Positions 49,721 through 59,237 of a DNA stretch of 64,000 nt are shown here, one piece after another. The stretch is taken from positions 3,102 through 67,101 of the forward strand of contig NZ_JAGYPG010000001.1 of assembly GCF_018343625.1 (NCBI RefSeq), written 5' to 3'. Under the pieces are notes generated by a model. It was not told the DNA's origin and searched no databases. It was given only the letters and a program-made list of their open reading frames with translations. Origin of the DNA: Lederbergia citri. GTDB lineage: Bacteria; Bacillota; Bacilli; Bacillales; Bacillaceae_C. A program made the translations under genes and the position numbers. Each line of letters opens with the position of its first letter. Position 1 is the stretch's first letter.

Positions 49721-51133
49721 ATGAATTCCGATTCGAAAGCGTTGGAATATGCCATTAGTGAAATTACCGAAATTGCAAGGGGAATGGGTTTAGATTTTTA
49801 TCCAATGCGTTATGAAATATGCCCTGCTGATATTATTTATACGTTCGGAGCTTATGGAATGCCGACCCGTTTTTCACACTGGAGCTTTGGTAAACAATTT
49901 TTCAAAATGAAGCTTCATTATGATTTTGGTTTAAGTAAAATTTATGAATTAGTCATAAATTCCAATCCTTGTTATGCCTTTCTTCTCGATTCAAATTCCC
50001 TTATTCAAAACAAACTGATTGTAGCTCATGTGCTTGCTCATTGCGACTTTTTTAAAAATAATGTGCGTTTTCGTAATACGAAAAGAGATATGGTGGAAAG
50101 TATGGCAGCGACAGCTGAACGTGTCAGACAATATGAAATAGAACATGGAAAACAAGAAGTGGAAAGTTTTTTAGATGCAGTACTTGCTATTGAGGAGCAT
50201 ATCGACCCTTCCTTATTAAGACCAACATTAGATTGGTCGTTGGACGACGATGATGAATGGGAAGATGATGATGCTACGGTATCCGAATATGATGATTTGT
50301 GGTTACTTGATGATAAAAAAGAGAATAAAAAGGAACGTAAAAAGAAGAAGAAACCATTTCCTCCAAGACCTGAAAAGGACATCATGCTCTTTATTCAAGA
50401 ATATAGTAGAGAGCTTACTGATTGGCAAAGAGATATTATGACGATGATCCGTGAAGAAATGTTGTATTTTTGGCCGCAACTCGAAACGAAAATAATGAAT
50501 GAAGGCTGGGCATCCTATTGGCATCAGAGAATATTACGTGAGATGGATTTATCTAGCGATGAGTCAATTGAATTTGCAAAATTAAATGCAGGGGTCGTTC
50601 AACCATCCAGAACAAATATAAATCCGTATTATCTAGGCCTAAAAATATTTGAGGATATTGAAGAAAGATGGAATAATCCTGATGAAGACATGATTAAGGA
50701 TGGAGTAGAACCAAATTCAGGCAGGGAAAAAATATTTGAAGTTCGAGAAATTGAATCTGATATTTCCTTTTTGCGAAATTACCTGACAAAGGATCTTGTT
50801 TTAAGAGAAGATATGTATCTTTTCCAAAAGCAAGGGCGTGATTATAAAATCATCGACAAAGAATGGACTGAGGTTAGAGACCAGCTAGTAAACATGAGAG
50901 TGAATGGAGGTTTCCCATATATTTCGGTGAATGACGGGGATTATATGAAAAATGGTGAACTGTATTTGAAACATGGGTATGAGGGAATCGAGCTTGATTT
51001 AAAATACTTGGAGAAGGTATTACCATACATTCATCAATTATGGGGAAGATCGGTTCATCTTGAAAGTGTAGTGGAAAGTAGACCGATGTTATTTAGTTTT
51101 GACGGAAGAAATATGCAAAGAAAGTTTATATAA
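49721..51133 (+). CDS. spoVR: SpoVR family protein
   Basis: 470 residues from 49721 (AAAGGGGG eight bases upstream). Conserved SpoVR features: [50 protein letters not shown]. An acidic-basic insert (~190-220) is lineage-specific. Needed for spore cortex formation in B. subtilis under sigma-E. In other bacteria SpoVR forms a conserved trio with PrkA and YhbH; here it lies 12 kb from yhbH. Confidence 0.94.
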   Translation: MNSDSKALEYAISEITEIARGMGLDFYPMRYEICPADIIYTFGAYGMPTRFSHWSFGKQFFKMKLHYDFGLSKIYELVINSNPCYAFLLDSNSLIQNKLIVAHVLAHCDFFKNNVRFRNTKRDMVESMAATAERVRQYEIEHGKQEVESFLDAVLAIEEHIDPSLLRPTLDWSLDDDDEWEDDDATVSEYDDLWLLDDKKENKKERKKKKKPFPPRPEKDIMLFIQEYSRELTDWQRDIMTMIREEMLYFWPQLETKIMNEGWASYWHQRILREMDLSSDESIEFAKLNAGVVQPSRTNINPYYLGLKIFEDIEERWNNPDEDMIKDGVEPNSGREKIFEVREIESDISFLRNYLTKDLVLREDMYLFQKQGRDYKIIDKEWTEVRDQLVNMRVNGGFPYISVNDGDYMKNGELYLKHGYEGIELDLKYLEKVLPYIHQLWGRSVHLESVVESRPMLFSFDGRNMQRKFI

Positions 51134-51142
51134 AATAATTTA

Positions 51143-51181
51143 TAATGCATCCCTTTCTCGGGTATGCATTATTTTTTTTTT
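51143..51181. terminator. terminator of spoVR
   Basis: AATGCATCCC pairs with (C)GGGTATGCATT, followed by nine T residues that run into the end of the convergent gene. Confidence 0.85.
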
Positions 51182-51453
51182 GAATTTCGATAAGCGATAA
51201 ACGAAGTCTTCAACCCAGCATATACTCCAACAGCAGCATTCCCATAGAAAAATCCCATGAAAACAGCTGCCCAAAAATTATATTTATGAGCGATAAAGAT
51301 AGAAAAAATAAGACCGAGAATCGTAGCTATCGTAGGTACTAAAAAACGAGGTACACGAAGGAAGATCTTTATTATTTGCGTAACAACAACAACTAATGGG
51401 ACTGCTATAACTGCGTCCCAAAAATTCGTATGAATAATTGGAAAATGCTCCAT
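51169..51453 (-). CDS. small membrane protein
   Basis: 94 residues with three hydrophobic segments (~14-33, ~38-55, ~62-80) and a basic tail (RNSKKK). No recognised family; phage-holin-like topology is superficial. Weak RBS. Convergent with spoVR. Confidence 0.7.
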   Translation of the reverse strand: MEHFPIIHTNFWDAVIAVPLVVVVTQIIKIFLRVPRFLVPTIATILGLIFSIFIAHKYNFWAAVFMGFFYGNAAVGVYAGLKTSFIAYRNSKKK

Positions 51454-51529
51454 ATCTCTCTACCACACCTTATACTTTTTAATTAACTTACAAGGAACTT
51501 ATAGATTGAAACTTTGTGGATAAAAGGTA

Positions 51530-51600
51530 ATTTCCTTTGGCGCAAGCACCTCGACAAGGCCCTGAGTTTGTGGTCGCTGAATAGGCGCGTACGTTTAGTT
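51530..51600. repeat. dispersed repeat remnant
   Basis: Poor copy of the dispersed family (CTCGACAAGGCCCTGAGTTTG, AGGCGCGTACG). Upstream of the small gene at 51681; otherwise 51454-51639 holds nothing recognisable. Confidence 0.4.
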
Positions 51601-51639
51601 CTTAGCATTTCCCTATTTCTAGTAAAAGATGAATAAAAA

Positions 51640-51668
51640 AAGAAGGAGCATCGTAAGACACTCCTTCC
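51640..51668 (-). terminator. terminator of the YjcZ-type gene
   Basis: Minus strand: GAAGGAGTGTC pairs with GATGCTCCTTC around TTAC, followed by TTTTTT. Confidence 0.85.
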
Positions 51669-51680
51669 CCGGTTCGAACC

Positions 51681-51773
51681 TTAGTATACAAATGCCGTTC
51701 CAACGATGATAAGCAGAATGAATAAAACAACAATTAACGCAAAGTTCATTCCATGGTGATGTTCGTGGCTCAT
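51681..51773 (-). CDS. YjcZ-type micropeptide (30 residues)
   Basis: RBS GGAGGTG on the minus strand. N-terminal SHEHHHGMN is followed by the family's hydrophobic block [20 protein letters not shown]. Such YjcZ/YczN-like peptides are widespread in Bacillus and associated with spores and the mother-cell membrane. The 52-kb and 57-kb copies in this window share the core [13 protein letters not shown]. Confidence 0.85.
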   Translation of the reverse strand: MSHEHHHGMNFALIVVLFILLIIVGTAFVY

Positions 51774-52040
51774 AATGGCACCTCCTTAAAGGTTCTAACT
51801 TATGTTATGGAAAGTATATACAATCTGTATAGGACAACGTGTAGTTTTAGAAAAAATGGCTATAGTGTAATGATTTTCATTGTATCTTATAAATTATAGT
51901 TACTTTTTACTAGTAAATACCTTAAAAACAGGAAAATAGGCTGATTTAATTTCAGAAAAATTAGTATAGTATGAAAAGTACATCAAGTTAATATTTTCAC
52001 ATTTAGCATTTCCATTAAAATGAAATGAGGGATGAGTAAA

Positions 52041-53333
52041 GTGAGAATTCTTAAAAAGGCATTATTGTTGTTTGCTTTTGCACTAATGATGAACTTTATC
52101 ATCACTACTTCAAGTGAAGCAACTTCTATGCCAAAAACAAATTTTGGACAAATTGAAAGAGTAGATGTAATTACGGATGTTTTGCCTGAAGGTGAAAAGG
52201 TAGTTGCCCTCGCTATTAATTACAAGAAAGAAATCAATACTCACTCTTTATCTAACTCTACATTTGAAGTGAATGCACTTCATGGAGAGAATGCTGCGAT
52301 GAGAAATATAACAAAAGTATATGCAAACACTTCACCAGAATTAAGTGATCAAGGAAAAAATGGAAATTTCGTTATCATTGAGTTGGATAAAAATGATCCG
52401 ATAGCTGGGACCTTATTTTATGATATTCGGACAGGAATTAATACGAGGCTCTCCCTTGAATATACTGTCACTCAAGTGAAAGATATTAAGACGGCGATTG
52501 GAAATAATGTTCCGACAACGCCTAATGTACTTGTAAATTCAGGTGAAATTAATTTGGTTGTAGATGATTTTTCTGAAAAAGTCATTACAGACGAGAATGG
52601 AAACTTTTTAAACTATCGTCTTTTTGAACCTGAAAATACAGGAGAAAAGCAGCCATTAGTCTTATTTCTCCATGGAGCAGGTGAAAGAGGCGTAAGTAAT
52701 GATGTTCAGCTATTAGCAAATAGAGGGGCAATAAGCTGGGCTCACCCAGATCAGCAGGCGATGAATTCTGCATATGTGGCTGCACCACAGGCGGCTATTG
52801 GTGCTAGCTGGACAAGCCAGACGAATTCAAAACTTCTACTTAATCTTATAGAAACATTAAAAAATGAATATCCAATTGATCCTGATCGAATTTATATTAC
52901 TGGAATTTCAATGGGTGGTATGGGGACTTGGTCGCTTATACAGAGCAATCCTGATCTTTTTGCAGCTGCCATTCCTGTTTGTGGTACAGGTAATGTGAAT
53001 TTAGCCCGAAATTTAGTGAACCTTCCGCTCTGGGTGGCACATTCAGCAGATGATACAACCGTTCCTGTAAGTGGTTCAAGAAACATGGTCAATGCAATTG
53101 AAGGGGCTGGAGGAAAAGTTGTGAGAGCTGAATATGCAGGTAATTTAAGTAAGGATGCTGCAAATGCGGCTGCTCAACAACTGCTTAATACTGCAATTGC
53201 AAATGGAAGCCATACATTGTACTCAGAATATGTTAGAGGAACAACTCCTATTAACGGACATTTCGCTTGGGTACCAACATACGAAAATGACGTATTAAGA
53301 AACTGGCTATTTACAAATGTAAGAGGACATTAA
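52041..53333 (+). CDS. secreted esterase/peptidase of the alpha/beta-hydrolase fold
   Basis: 430 residues from GTG 52041 (GAGGGATG upstream). Signal peptide ~1-27. An N-terminal Ig-like beta domain (~30-170) precedes the hydrolase: LFLHGAGERG oxyanion loop, nucleophile Ser in GISMGGMG, Asp in SADDTTVP, His in NGHFAW. The order is that of prolyl-oligopeptidase-like and PHB-depolymerase-like secreted esterases. Substrate unknown. Confidence 0.88.
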   Translation: MRILKKALLLFAFALMMNFIITTSSEATSMPKTNFGQIERVDVITDVLPEGEKVVALAINYKKEINTHSLSNSTFEVNALHGENAAMRNITKVYANTSPELSDQGKNGNFVIIELDKNDPIAGTLFYDIRTGINTRLSLEYTVTQVKDIKTAIGNNVPTTPNVLVNSGEINLVVDDFSEKVITDENGNFLNYRLFEPENTGEKQPLVLFLHGAGERGVSNDVQLLANRGAISWAHPDQQAMNSAYVAAPQAAIGASWTSQTNSKLLLNLIETLKNEYPIDPDRIYITGISMGGMGTWSLIQSNPDLFAAAIPVCGTGNVNLARNLVNLPLWVAHSADDTTVPVSGSRNMVNAIEGAGGKVVRAEYAGNLSKDAANAAAQQLLNTAIANGSHTLYSEYVRGTTPINGHFAWVPTYENDVLRNWLFTNVRGH

Positions 53334-53335
53334 TA

Positions 53336-53370
53336 AAAAGCTACTCTGGAAATCCCAGGGTAGCTTTTCA
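53336..53370. terminator. bidirectional terminator
   Basis: AAAAGCTACTCTGG pairs with CCCAGGGTAGCTTTT around AAAT, between the esterase and the convergent small membrane protein. Confidence 0.85.
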
Positions 53371-53646
53371 TGAAGTTTTTATAATTACGATGGATACAAG
53401 AACAACGATTCCGAAAGAAACATAGCCTGCAACTCTAACAGGATGTCTTTTATCTTTATCAAACGATTCAAACACTCTTGTTGTAATATCAAGAAAAAGC
53501 AAAGTGGCAATCGTAATAAAAAATCCCATCCAAAAAGATTTACCAGATGCATTGAATACTTCCAATAATTTGGAAATAAAAATAATCCAAACAAAACCGA
53601 GTAGACCATTTAAAATAACCGAATAAGTCATTAATAAAATTTTCAT
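53368..53646 (-). CDS. small membrane protein
   Basis: 92 residues from 53646 (GGAGG eight bases upstream); the frame opens at 53664. Three hydrophobic segments: ~5-25, ~37-55 and ~72-90. No recognised family. Confidence 0.72.
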   Translation of the reverse strand: MKILLMTYSVILNGLLGFVWIIFISKLLEVFNASGKSFWMGFFITIATLLFLDITTRVFESFDKDKRHPVRVAGYVSFGIVVLVSIVIIKTS

Positions 53647-53868
53647 CCTCACAACCTCCACCATATATCATACCATTATTACGTGAATTTTCATCGTATT
53701 CTATGAGAGATTCACGGCTATATTGAATTAGTAATTCACAACCAAATTGAAAGAGAAGTTATTGTAATTCATATCTTGAATTTTGATACACAATCATAAT
53801 GTTTTAAAAGAAGGAAATAAAATGTTGATGTAGAATATTGTTGGAAGTCAATTTTTTTTGAAAAGCTG

Positions 53869-54804
53869 GTGGAAGAATTGGATATTATTGATTTACATTG
53901 TGATGTACTATATAAAATTTGGGAGAGTAAGGGCGTCTTAAGATTTAATGATTCTCCTGAGCTAGATGCGAATAAAAACCGCTTACTGAAAGGGCAAGTA
54001 AAGGTCCAATGCTTTGCCATTTTTATACCACCTGAACTTAAAAGTGAGGAGCAGTTTCAGGCAGCCCTTGATCAAATTGATTATTTTCATTCACATGTAT
54101 TAGAAAATAATCCGGATATGGTACATATTCGTAATTGGGAAGATTTTGCTTCTTTAAAACCACATGAGATTGGAGCAATGCTTTCACTTGAAGGAGTAGA
54201 TTGTATTGGAAATGATTTGCATAAATTAAGCATATTATTTCATTTGGGAGTTCGTTCTGTTGGCTTGACGTGGAACTTTGCCAATCTAGCTGCAGATGGA
54301 GTTTGGGAACCTAGAGGTGCAGGCCTTACTTCACTAGGGAAGGACATCGTGAAATTTAATAATAAACATAAAGTGTTAACAGATGTTTCCCATTTAAGTG
54401 AAAAAGGATTTTGGGATGTAATGGAGCTTGCTGATTTTCCAATTGCCAGCCACTCCAACTCCAAGGCAATTTGTAATCATCCGCGTAATTTATCTGATGA
54501 ACAAGCAGTGGCCTTATTTCAGAATAACGGACTTATTCATGTTGTGTATCATCCGCCATTTGTAACAGAAAAAGAGACGGCACATATTTCTGATTTAATT
54601 CTTCATATTGATCATTTTTGTTCATTAGGAGGAGTAAAGCGGATTGGAATTGGATCTGATTTTGACGGGATAGAAACACATATCGTGGATTTGGAAAATG
54701 CATCCAAACATCAGAATTTAATAAATGAATTATTAAAATATTATTCCGCAGAACAAGTAAGGGGGTTTGCAGGGCAGAATTTTCTGCAGCATTTACCAAA
54801 ATAG
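53869..54804 (+). CDS. membrane dipeptidase (peptidase M19)
   Basis: 311 residues, GTG start at 53869 with a weak RBS; TTG at 53878 is an alternative. Zinc-binding motifs of renal-type dipeptidases: HCD near the N-terminus (DLHCDVLYKI), E in LSLEGVDCIG, H in DVSHLSEKGF and ASHSNSKAI, D in IGSDFDGIE. Splits dipeptides; no signal peptide, so probably cytosolic. Confidence 0.92.
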   Translation: MEELDIIDLHCDVLYKIWESKGVLRFNDSPELDANKNRLLKGQVKVQCFAIFIPPELKSEEQFQAALDQIDYFHSHVLENNPDMVHIRNWEDFASLKPHEIGAMLSLEGVDCIGNDLHKLSILFHLGVRSVGLTWNFANLAADGVWEPRGAGLTSLGKDIVKFNNKHKVLTDVSHLSEKGFWDVMELADFPIASHSNSKAICNHPRNLSDEQAVALFQNNGLIHVVYHPPFVTEKETAHISDLILHIDHFCSLGGVKRIGIGSDFDGIETHIVDLENASKHQNLINELLKYYSAEQVRGFAGQNFLQHLPK

Positions 54805-54806
54805 AA

Positions 54807-54840
54807 TCAGCCAGATTCTCATTTGAATCTGGCTATTTTC
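54807..54840. terminator. bidirectional terminator
   Basis: AGCCAGATTC pairs with GAATCTGGCT around TCATTT; between the dipeptidase and topB, which converge. Confidence 0.85.
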
Positions 54841-54841
54841 C

Positions 54842-56935
54842 TTATTTCTTATCTTCCATGGCAGACTTTAAAGCATCGGCCAAGCTGTTGCCGAACGTTT
54901 CATCGCCTGAATATTTTTTAAGCAATTGCCGTTCTTCTTTTTTGCTGACGGCTTTTTTCTTTTGTTCAGCTTTTTCAACAAGATTGCATTTGCGGCACTG
55001 AAAGTAAGTTCCGGCTTTCCCTGAATGAATTTCCATTTTCTTATGGCATTGAGGACATCTTCTATTTGATATCTTAGGATCCTTTCGCTTCCGGAAATTG
55101 CATTCTTTGTTCGAGCAAACAAGCATTCGACCATCACGGCCTTTTGTTTCTTTCATAAATGATCCGCATTCAGGACATTTAGAACCCGTTAAATTATGGG
55201 CTTTATATTTTTTATCACTATTCTTTATTTCCGTAACAAGTAGATTAGTCTGTTTTCGAATATTTTGTAAAAAGGACTCTGATTTGCCTTTTCCTCTAGC
55301 AATCGCTTCTAACTCTGCTTCCCATTTGGCAGTAAGTTCTGTGGACTTTAACTCATTATTTACAAGCTCAATCAATTGTTTTCCTTTAGGTGTCGGATGC
55401 AGCCGGTTGTTCACACGATCGATCGTTTCTGACGTGAGAAGTTTTTCAATAATATCTGCTCTCGTAGCAGGTGTTCCAAGTCCGAATTTTTCCATCTTCG
55501 CCAGTAAATCCGCTTCCGAATATCGCAATGGAGGTTCAGTCCATTTTTTGTCCATTTGAATATTATTAACCGTGAATGTTTGGCCAGCACGTATGTTATC
55601 AAGACGATGTTCAATATAAGTTTCTTCATCACCTTTTCCGGTAACTGTTTTAAATCCTAATTCAATAATGCTAGATTCGGATGCTGAAAAAGATTCATCT
55701 CCAACTTTAAAGGATACCTTGATCGTTTCATATCGATATACAGGATAAAATAAAGCCAAAAACCTTCGAACGATAATGTCATATAATTTACGCTCATCCA
55801 CTGATAAATTTGCTAGTGCAGGCCGTTCATCTGTTGGGATAATTGCATGATGGTCCGTCACTTTATCGTTATTAAACACCTTTCTAGCCATTACCTTACC
55901 ATTATTTTGAAGGGCCACTTTGCATTCTTCTTTATAAGAATGTTGAAGTGCGCTAATACGATCTCGCATCGTACTTTCCATATCTGTAGTTAAATAACGA
56001 GAATCGGTTCTTGGGTATGTTACAAGTTTATGCTGTTCATATAAGGATTGAAGAACATTTAAAGTCTTTTTTGCTGAAAAGCTGAATCTTCTATTCGCAT
56101 CTCTTTGCAGTTCCGTTAAATCATAAGGGAGTGGCTGCTGTTCGCTTTTTTCTTTTTTATCAACTGATGTAATAATTGCTGGTTGATCAGTAACTTTTTC
56201 CAAAATTTCATGTGCTTGCTTTTCATCAAATAATCTTTTTTCATTATTATGGTGCCATGATGCTGTCATGAGACCAATTTTTGCTTGAATTGTATAATAT
56301 TCATGCGGAACAAACGCTTGAATTTCTTTTTCTCTATCAAAAATCATGGAAAGGGTAGGGGTTTGAACCCGACCAGCAGATAAAGGGTCATCGTATTTTG
56401 TCGTCAGGGCTCTTGTGACATTTAAACCGATGAGCCAATCGGCTTCAGCTCTGCAAACGGCCGATTCATAAAGAGCATCATATTGTTTAGCAGGTTTCAA
56501 TTGCTTAAAACCGTCTTTTATAGCCTTATCTGTTTGCGATGATATCCAAAGTCTTTTAACAGGTTTTTTCCAACGGATTTTTTCAAGTATCCATCTTGCA
56601 ACGAGTTCGCCTTCACGCCCTGCATCTGTAGCAATAATTAGCTCATTTACATCGTTCCGTTTCGCAAGTTGTTCAATTCCTTTAAATTGTGACGATGTCT
56701 GCCTTATAATTTTTAATTGCATTTTATTCGGAATGATTGGCAAGTCATTCATATTCCAAGTTTTATATTTTGGATCATAGTCCTCAGGCATCTTTAATTC
56801 GATTAGGTGCCCAAGAGCCCATGTAACGATATATTTAGGACCTTCAATATAATGCTTGTGTTTATTTGTACATCCTAGAACCCGAGCAAGGTCACGTGCA
56901 ACACTCGGTTTTTCAGCTAAAACTAATGATTTCAT
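54842..56935 (-). CDS. topB: DNA topoisomerase III
   Basis: 697 residues, type IA topoisomerase. TOPRIM part at the N-terminus (LVLAEKPSVARDLARVLG; ATDAGREGELVAR), active-site Tyr in LVTYPRTDSRYL, SAGRVQTPTL. The C-terminus has two zinc-finger-like Cys4 segments (CPECGSFMKETKG, CPQCHKKMEIHSG). Relaxes and decatenates DNA by single-strand passage. Confidence 0.96.
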   Translation of the reverse strand: MKSLVLAEKPSVARDLARVLGCTNKHKHYIEGPKYIVTWALGHLIELKMPEDYDPKYKTWNMNDLPIIPNKMQLKIIRQTSSQFKGIEQLAKRNDVNELIIATDAGREGELVARWILEKIRWKKPVKRLWISSQTDKAIKDGFKQLKPAKQYDALYESAVCRAEADWLIGLNVTRALTTKYDDPLSAGRVQTPTLSMIFDREKEIQAFVPHEYYTIQAKIGLMTASWHHNNEKRLFDEKQAHEILEKVTDQPAIITSVDKKEKSEQQPLPYDLTELQRDANRRFSFSAKKTLNVLQSLYEQHKLVTYPRTDSRYLTTDMESTMRDRISALQHSYKEECKVALQNNGKVMARKVFNNDKVTDHHAIIPTDERPALANLSVDERKLYDIIVRRFLALFYPVYRYETIKVSFKVGDESFSASESSIIELGFKTVTGKGDEETYIEHRLDNIRAGQTFTVNNIQMDKKWTEPPLRYSEADLLAKMEKFGLGTPATRADIIEKLLTSETIDRVNNRLHPTPKGKQLIELVNNELKSTELTAKWEAELEAIARGKGKSESFLQNIRKQTNLLVTEIKNSDKKYKAHNLTGSKCPECGSFMKETKGRDGRMLVCSNKECNFRKRKDPKISNRRCPQCHKKMEIHSGKAGTYFQCRKCNLVEKAEQKKKAVSKKEERQLLKKYSGDETFGNSLADALKSAMEDKK

Positions 56936-57110
56936 AAAGGTGATACCCCTCTCAAACTATAACTTCACTAAATAACATTATAACGAAAAGTCCGATATGA
57001 GTAAAAAATCCACTTTTTTTCAAAACGTCCATACACATTTTACATTATTGAATAGACTATTGTGCAAGAGTGATTTCACTCACTTATTCCGAATCAGGAG
57101 GTGAGGCAGA

Positions 57111-57251
57111 ATGGGCTTCGGATGGGGCGGTTATGGTTACGGTTGCGGCTATGGCGGCTACGGAGGCGGCTTTGGCTACGGCATTGGTGGCTTCGCGTTG
57201 ATCGTAGTATTGTTTATCCTATTAATCATCGTGGGAGCAGCTTGGTTCTAA
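57111..57251 (+). CDS. YjcZ-type sporulation micropeptide (46 residues)
   Basis: RBS AGGAGGTGAGG. The first ~28 residues are Gly/Tyr-rich ([20 protein letters not shown]), followed by the YjcZ block [21 protein letters not shown]. Divergent from topB. Related to the 30-residue peptide at 51681. Confidence 0.88.
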   Translation: MGFGWGGYGYGCGYGGYGGGFGYGIGGFALIVVLFILLIIVGAAWF

Positions 57252-57286
57252 AATGTTCCTTATTAAAACACCATATGGAGAATGGT

Positions 57287-57361
57287 ATAGGGCTGGTGGG
57301 AATCATTTCCCTCCAGCCCTAGAAATGAAAAAACCAGAAAAGTATTCATTCTTTTCTGGTT
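57287..57361. terminator. two terminator-type hairpins between convergent genes
   Basis: AGGGCTGG...CCAGCCCT (57289-57319) follows the YjcZ-type gene. AAACCAGAAAAG...CTTTTCTGGTTT (57331-57362) includes the end of the minus-strand kinase gene and precedes a T run in that direction. Confidence 0.75.
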
Positions 57362-58491
57362 TCTAAGTCTTTCTTTTTTACTGGCGGCAACTTAATTGTA
57401 AATGTTGTCCACTCGTCATCTGAAGTACAATATAATTGTCCTTCATGTTTTTCGATAATTTCTTTACATACATAAAGGCCAAGCCCAGTACCCGTTTTTT
57501 TAGTTGTAACAAATGGATCAAAAATAGTATTTAATAATGGCTCGGGAATTTTTGGACCTGTATTTGAAGTTTCTAATACGATAGATCGATCTTCTGTTAT
57601 AAAACCCTTAATTTTTATAACGGAAGAAGTCATTTGTTCAGTTAATACATCGATTGCATTAAAAATAATATTAATTAAAACCTGTCTAATCTCCTCTATG
57701 TATCCGCTCACAAACAAGTTTTCTTCAAGCTCCCTTTCTAATTCAACATTTGCTTCCAAAAGTCGAGGATAGATAAACGAAGCTATCTGATCAAGCAAGT
57801 CATTTAATGAAAATAAAGCCATTTCTTGATTGAGCATTTCTTTTCTTGATAACATCAAGAATTGAGTAATCCTAAATTTTAATTGTTCAAGTTCGCTTAA
57901 AATGATATCCATGTATGGAAGATCGGGATTTTCTGAACGCAATAATTGCACAAAACCATGGATTGTCGTTAATGGATTTCTAAATTCATGAACAAAGCTA
58001 GAAGTCATCTGACCTAATAATGTTAATCTTTCTTCATGATTGTCTTTGTTTAAAGGATTTGTTTCTTCAATTTGTTGATCTTTTTTTGAGGTGTAATTTT
58101 TTGTAACGAAAAATAAAAAGCGATCGATTGTTTCAGATAATTTTAAATAAATAGGCTGAATTTCCTCCCAATTACTATGATACTGGGATAATTCGATAAG
58201 CATTTCATTTTTTATAATATTTGCATTGTAAATAAAGTAGCTGATGTTCGTTATTTCATAGATATTTAAGACTTCAGCATTTTCAAGGATAATTTTATTT
58301 AGATATTGATCTAGTTCATTTTTTTTAAAAGAAAATGCATGCACCAGTATCTTTAGAAATAACTGTCCTTGTAAAAATATTTTTTCATAATCATTTTCCG
58401 AAGGTATAACAATTTTTTCTTTCCAACGGTCAAAAATGTCTTCTTTTCTAAAGTCTATGAAAGAAACAATATCTAAATTCATTTGATCCAT
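57346..58491 (-). CDS. sensor histidine kinase (HisKA type, soluble)
   Basis: 381 residues from 58491 (GAGGTG upstream). N-terminal ~150 residues are helical with a globin-like or unassigned sensor; there are no membrane segments. The H box is SSFVHEFRNPLTTIHG, the N box NIIFNAIDVL, and G boxes end in GTGLGLYVC. Pattern resembles orphan sporulation kinases of Bacillus, and no response regulator gene adjoins it, so feeding the Spo0 phosphorelay is plausible. Not proven. Confidence 0.88.
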   Translation of the reverse strand: MDQMNLDIVSFIDFRKEDIFDRWKEKIVIPSENDYEKIFLQGQLFLKILVHAFSFKKNELDQYLNKIILENAEVLNIYEITNISYFIYNANIIKNEMLIELSQYHSNWEEIQPIYLKLSETIDRFLFFVTKNYTSKKDQQIEETNPLNKDNHEERLTLLGQMTSSFVHEFRNPLTTIHGFVQLLRSENPDLPYMDIILSELEQLKFRITQFLMLSRKEMLNQEMALFSLNDLLDQIASFIYPRLLEANVELERELEENLFVSGYIEEIRQVLINIIFNAIDVLTEQMTSSVIKIKGFITEDRSIVLETSNTGPKIPEPLLNTIFDPFVTTKKTGTGLGLYVCKEIIEKHEGQLYCTSDDEWTTFTIKLPPVKKKDLETRKE

Positions 58492-58919
58492 CACTTCACC
58501 TCAACTCTATTATACCAATTTATTCCTAAAAATCTATCAAATGGTAAAAATGTAGCTGTATATTTAGTTGTATAATGAAATCTAATATTTGTAAATGAAA
58601 GAATTGTTTGTCATCTCTCTCTATTATCGTCGATTTATTGAAATAGTAAAGAATTACTTGTATTTTCTTACTTAAATAATTCTAAAAATAGGACTTTTTC
58701 CAGGGAAAATAATATAAAAGCCCGAAAATATACCTATACACTTATTGGAAAATGTAGTTTATAATTATTCTATAAATTATCATATTTCTTACTCTATCTT
58801 TTATTTTACTAAAATTCAGACAAATTTTGTGCATAATATGACTATTCACATCCAGGCCGTTTGCGCCCTACTTATAGATATTGCTTCAAAACATTAATTA
58901 TGATAATGGGGTGAAGTAA
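58492..58919. other. AT-rich intergenic region
   Basis: About 430 bases between the divergent kinase gene and the small gene at 58920. It presumably holds both promoters, but no consensus pair stands out. No gene or stable structure seen. Confidence 0.5.
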
Positions 58920-59081
58920 ATGAAAGGCGAGACTGTAAAGAAACCATTAACCCATCCACTTGTTCGAAAGTGCATGCAGCATCTAGATGTTATTGAGGCG
59001 AATGACAAAACGAAACAAATTGTGTATATGTATTTGAAAGCGATGGACGATGAAATAGCTAAATTAAAAAAAGAAACCTAG
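58920..59081 (+). CDS. 53-residue hypothetical protein
   Basis: ATG at 58920 behind GGGGTGAAG. Charged, largely helical (HPLVRKCMQHLDVIEANDK; AMDDEIAKLKKET). No recognised family. A strong terminator right after it supports a real transcript. Confidence 0.7.
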   Translation: MKGETVKKPLTHPLVRKCMQHLDVIEANDKTKQIVYMYLKAMDDEIAKLKKET

Positions 59082-59097
59082 TTGCATGTTAAAACGT

Positions 59098-59148
59098 AAA
59101 ATAGTCTTAGTAATCCATTTTTATGGTATTACTAAGACTATTTTTTGT
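59098..59148 (+). terminator. terminator of the 53-residue gene
   Basis: AAATAGTCTTAGTAAT pairs with ATTACTAAGACTATTT, followed by TTTT. Confidence 0.88.
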
Positions 59149-59237
59149 GAAAAAATCGAACTTTTGGTAAGGAATTAGTCTTTTAACAATCGTATATTAT
59201 ATAATAGTTGTTAAGCAGCGAAAGTGGGGACTTTTTG

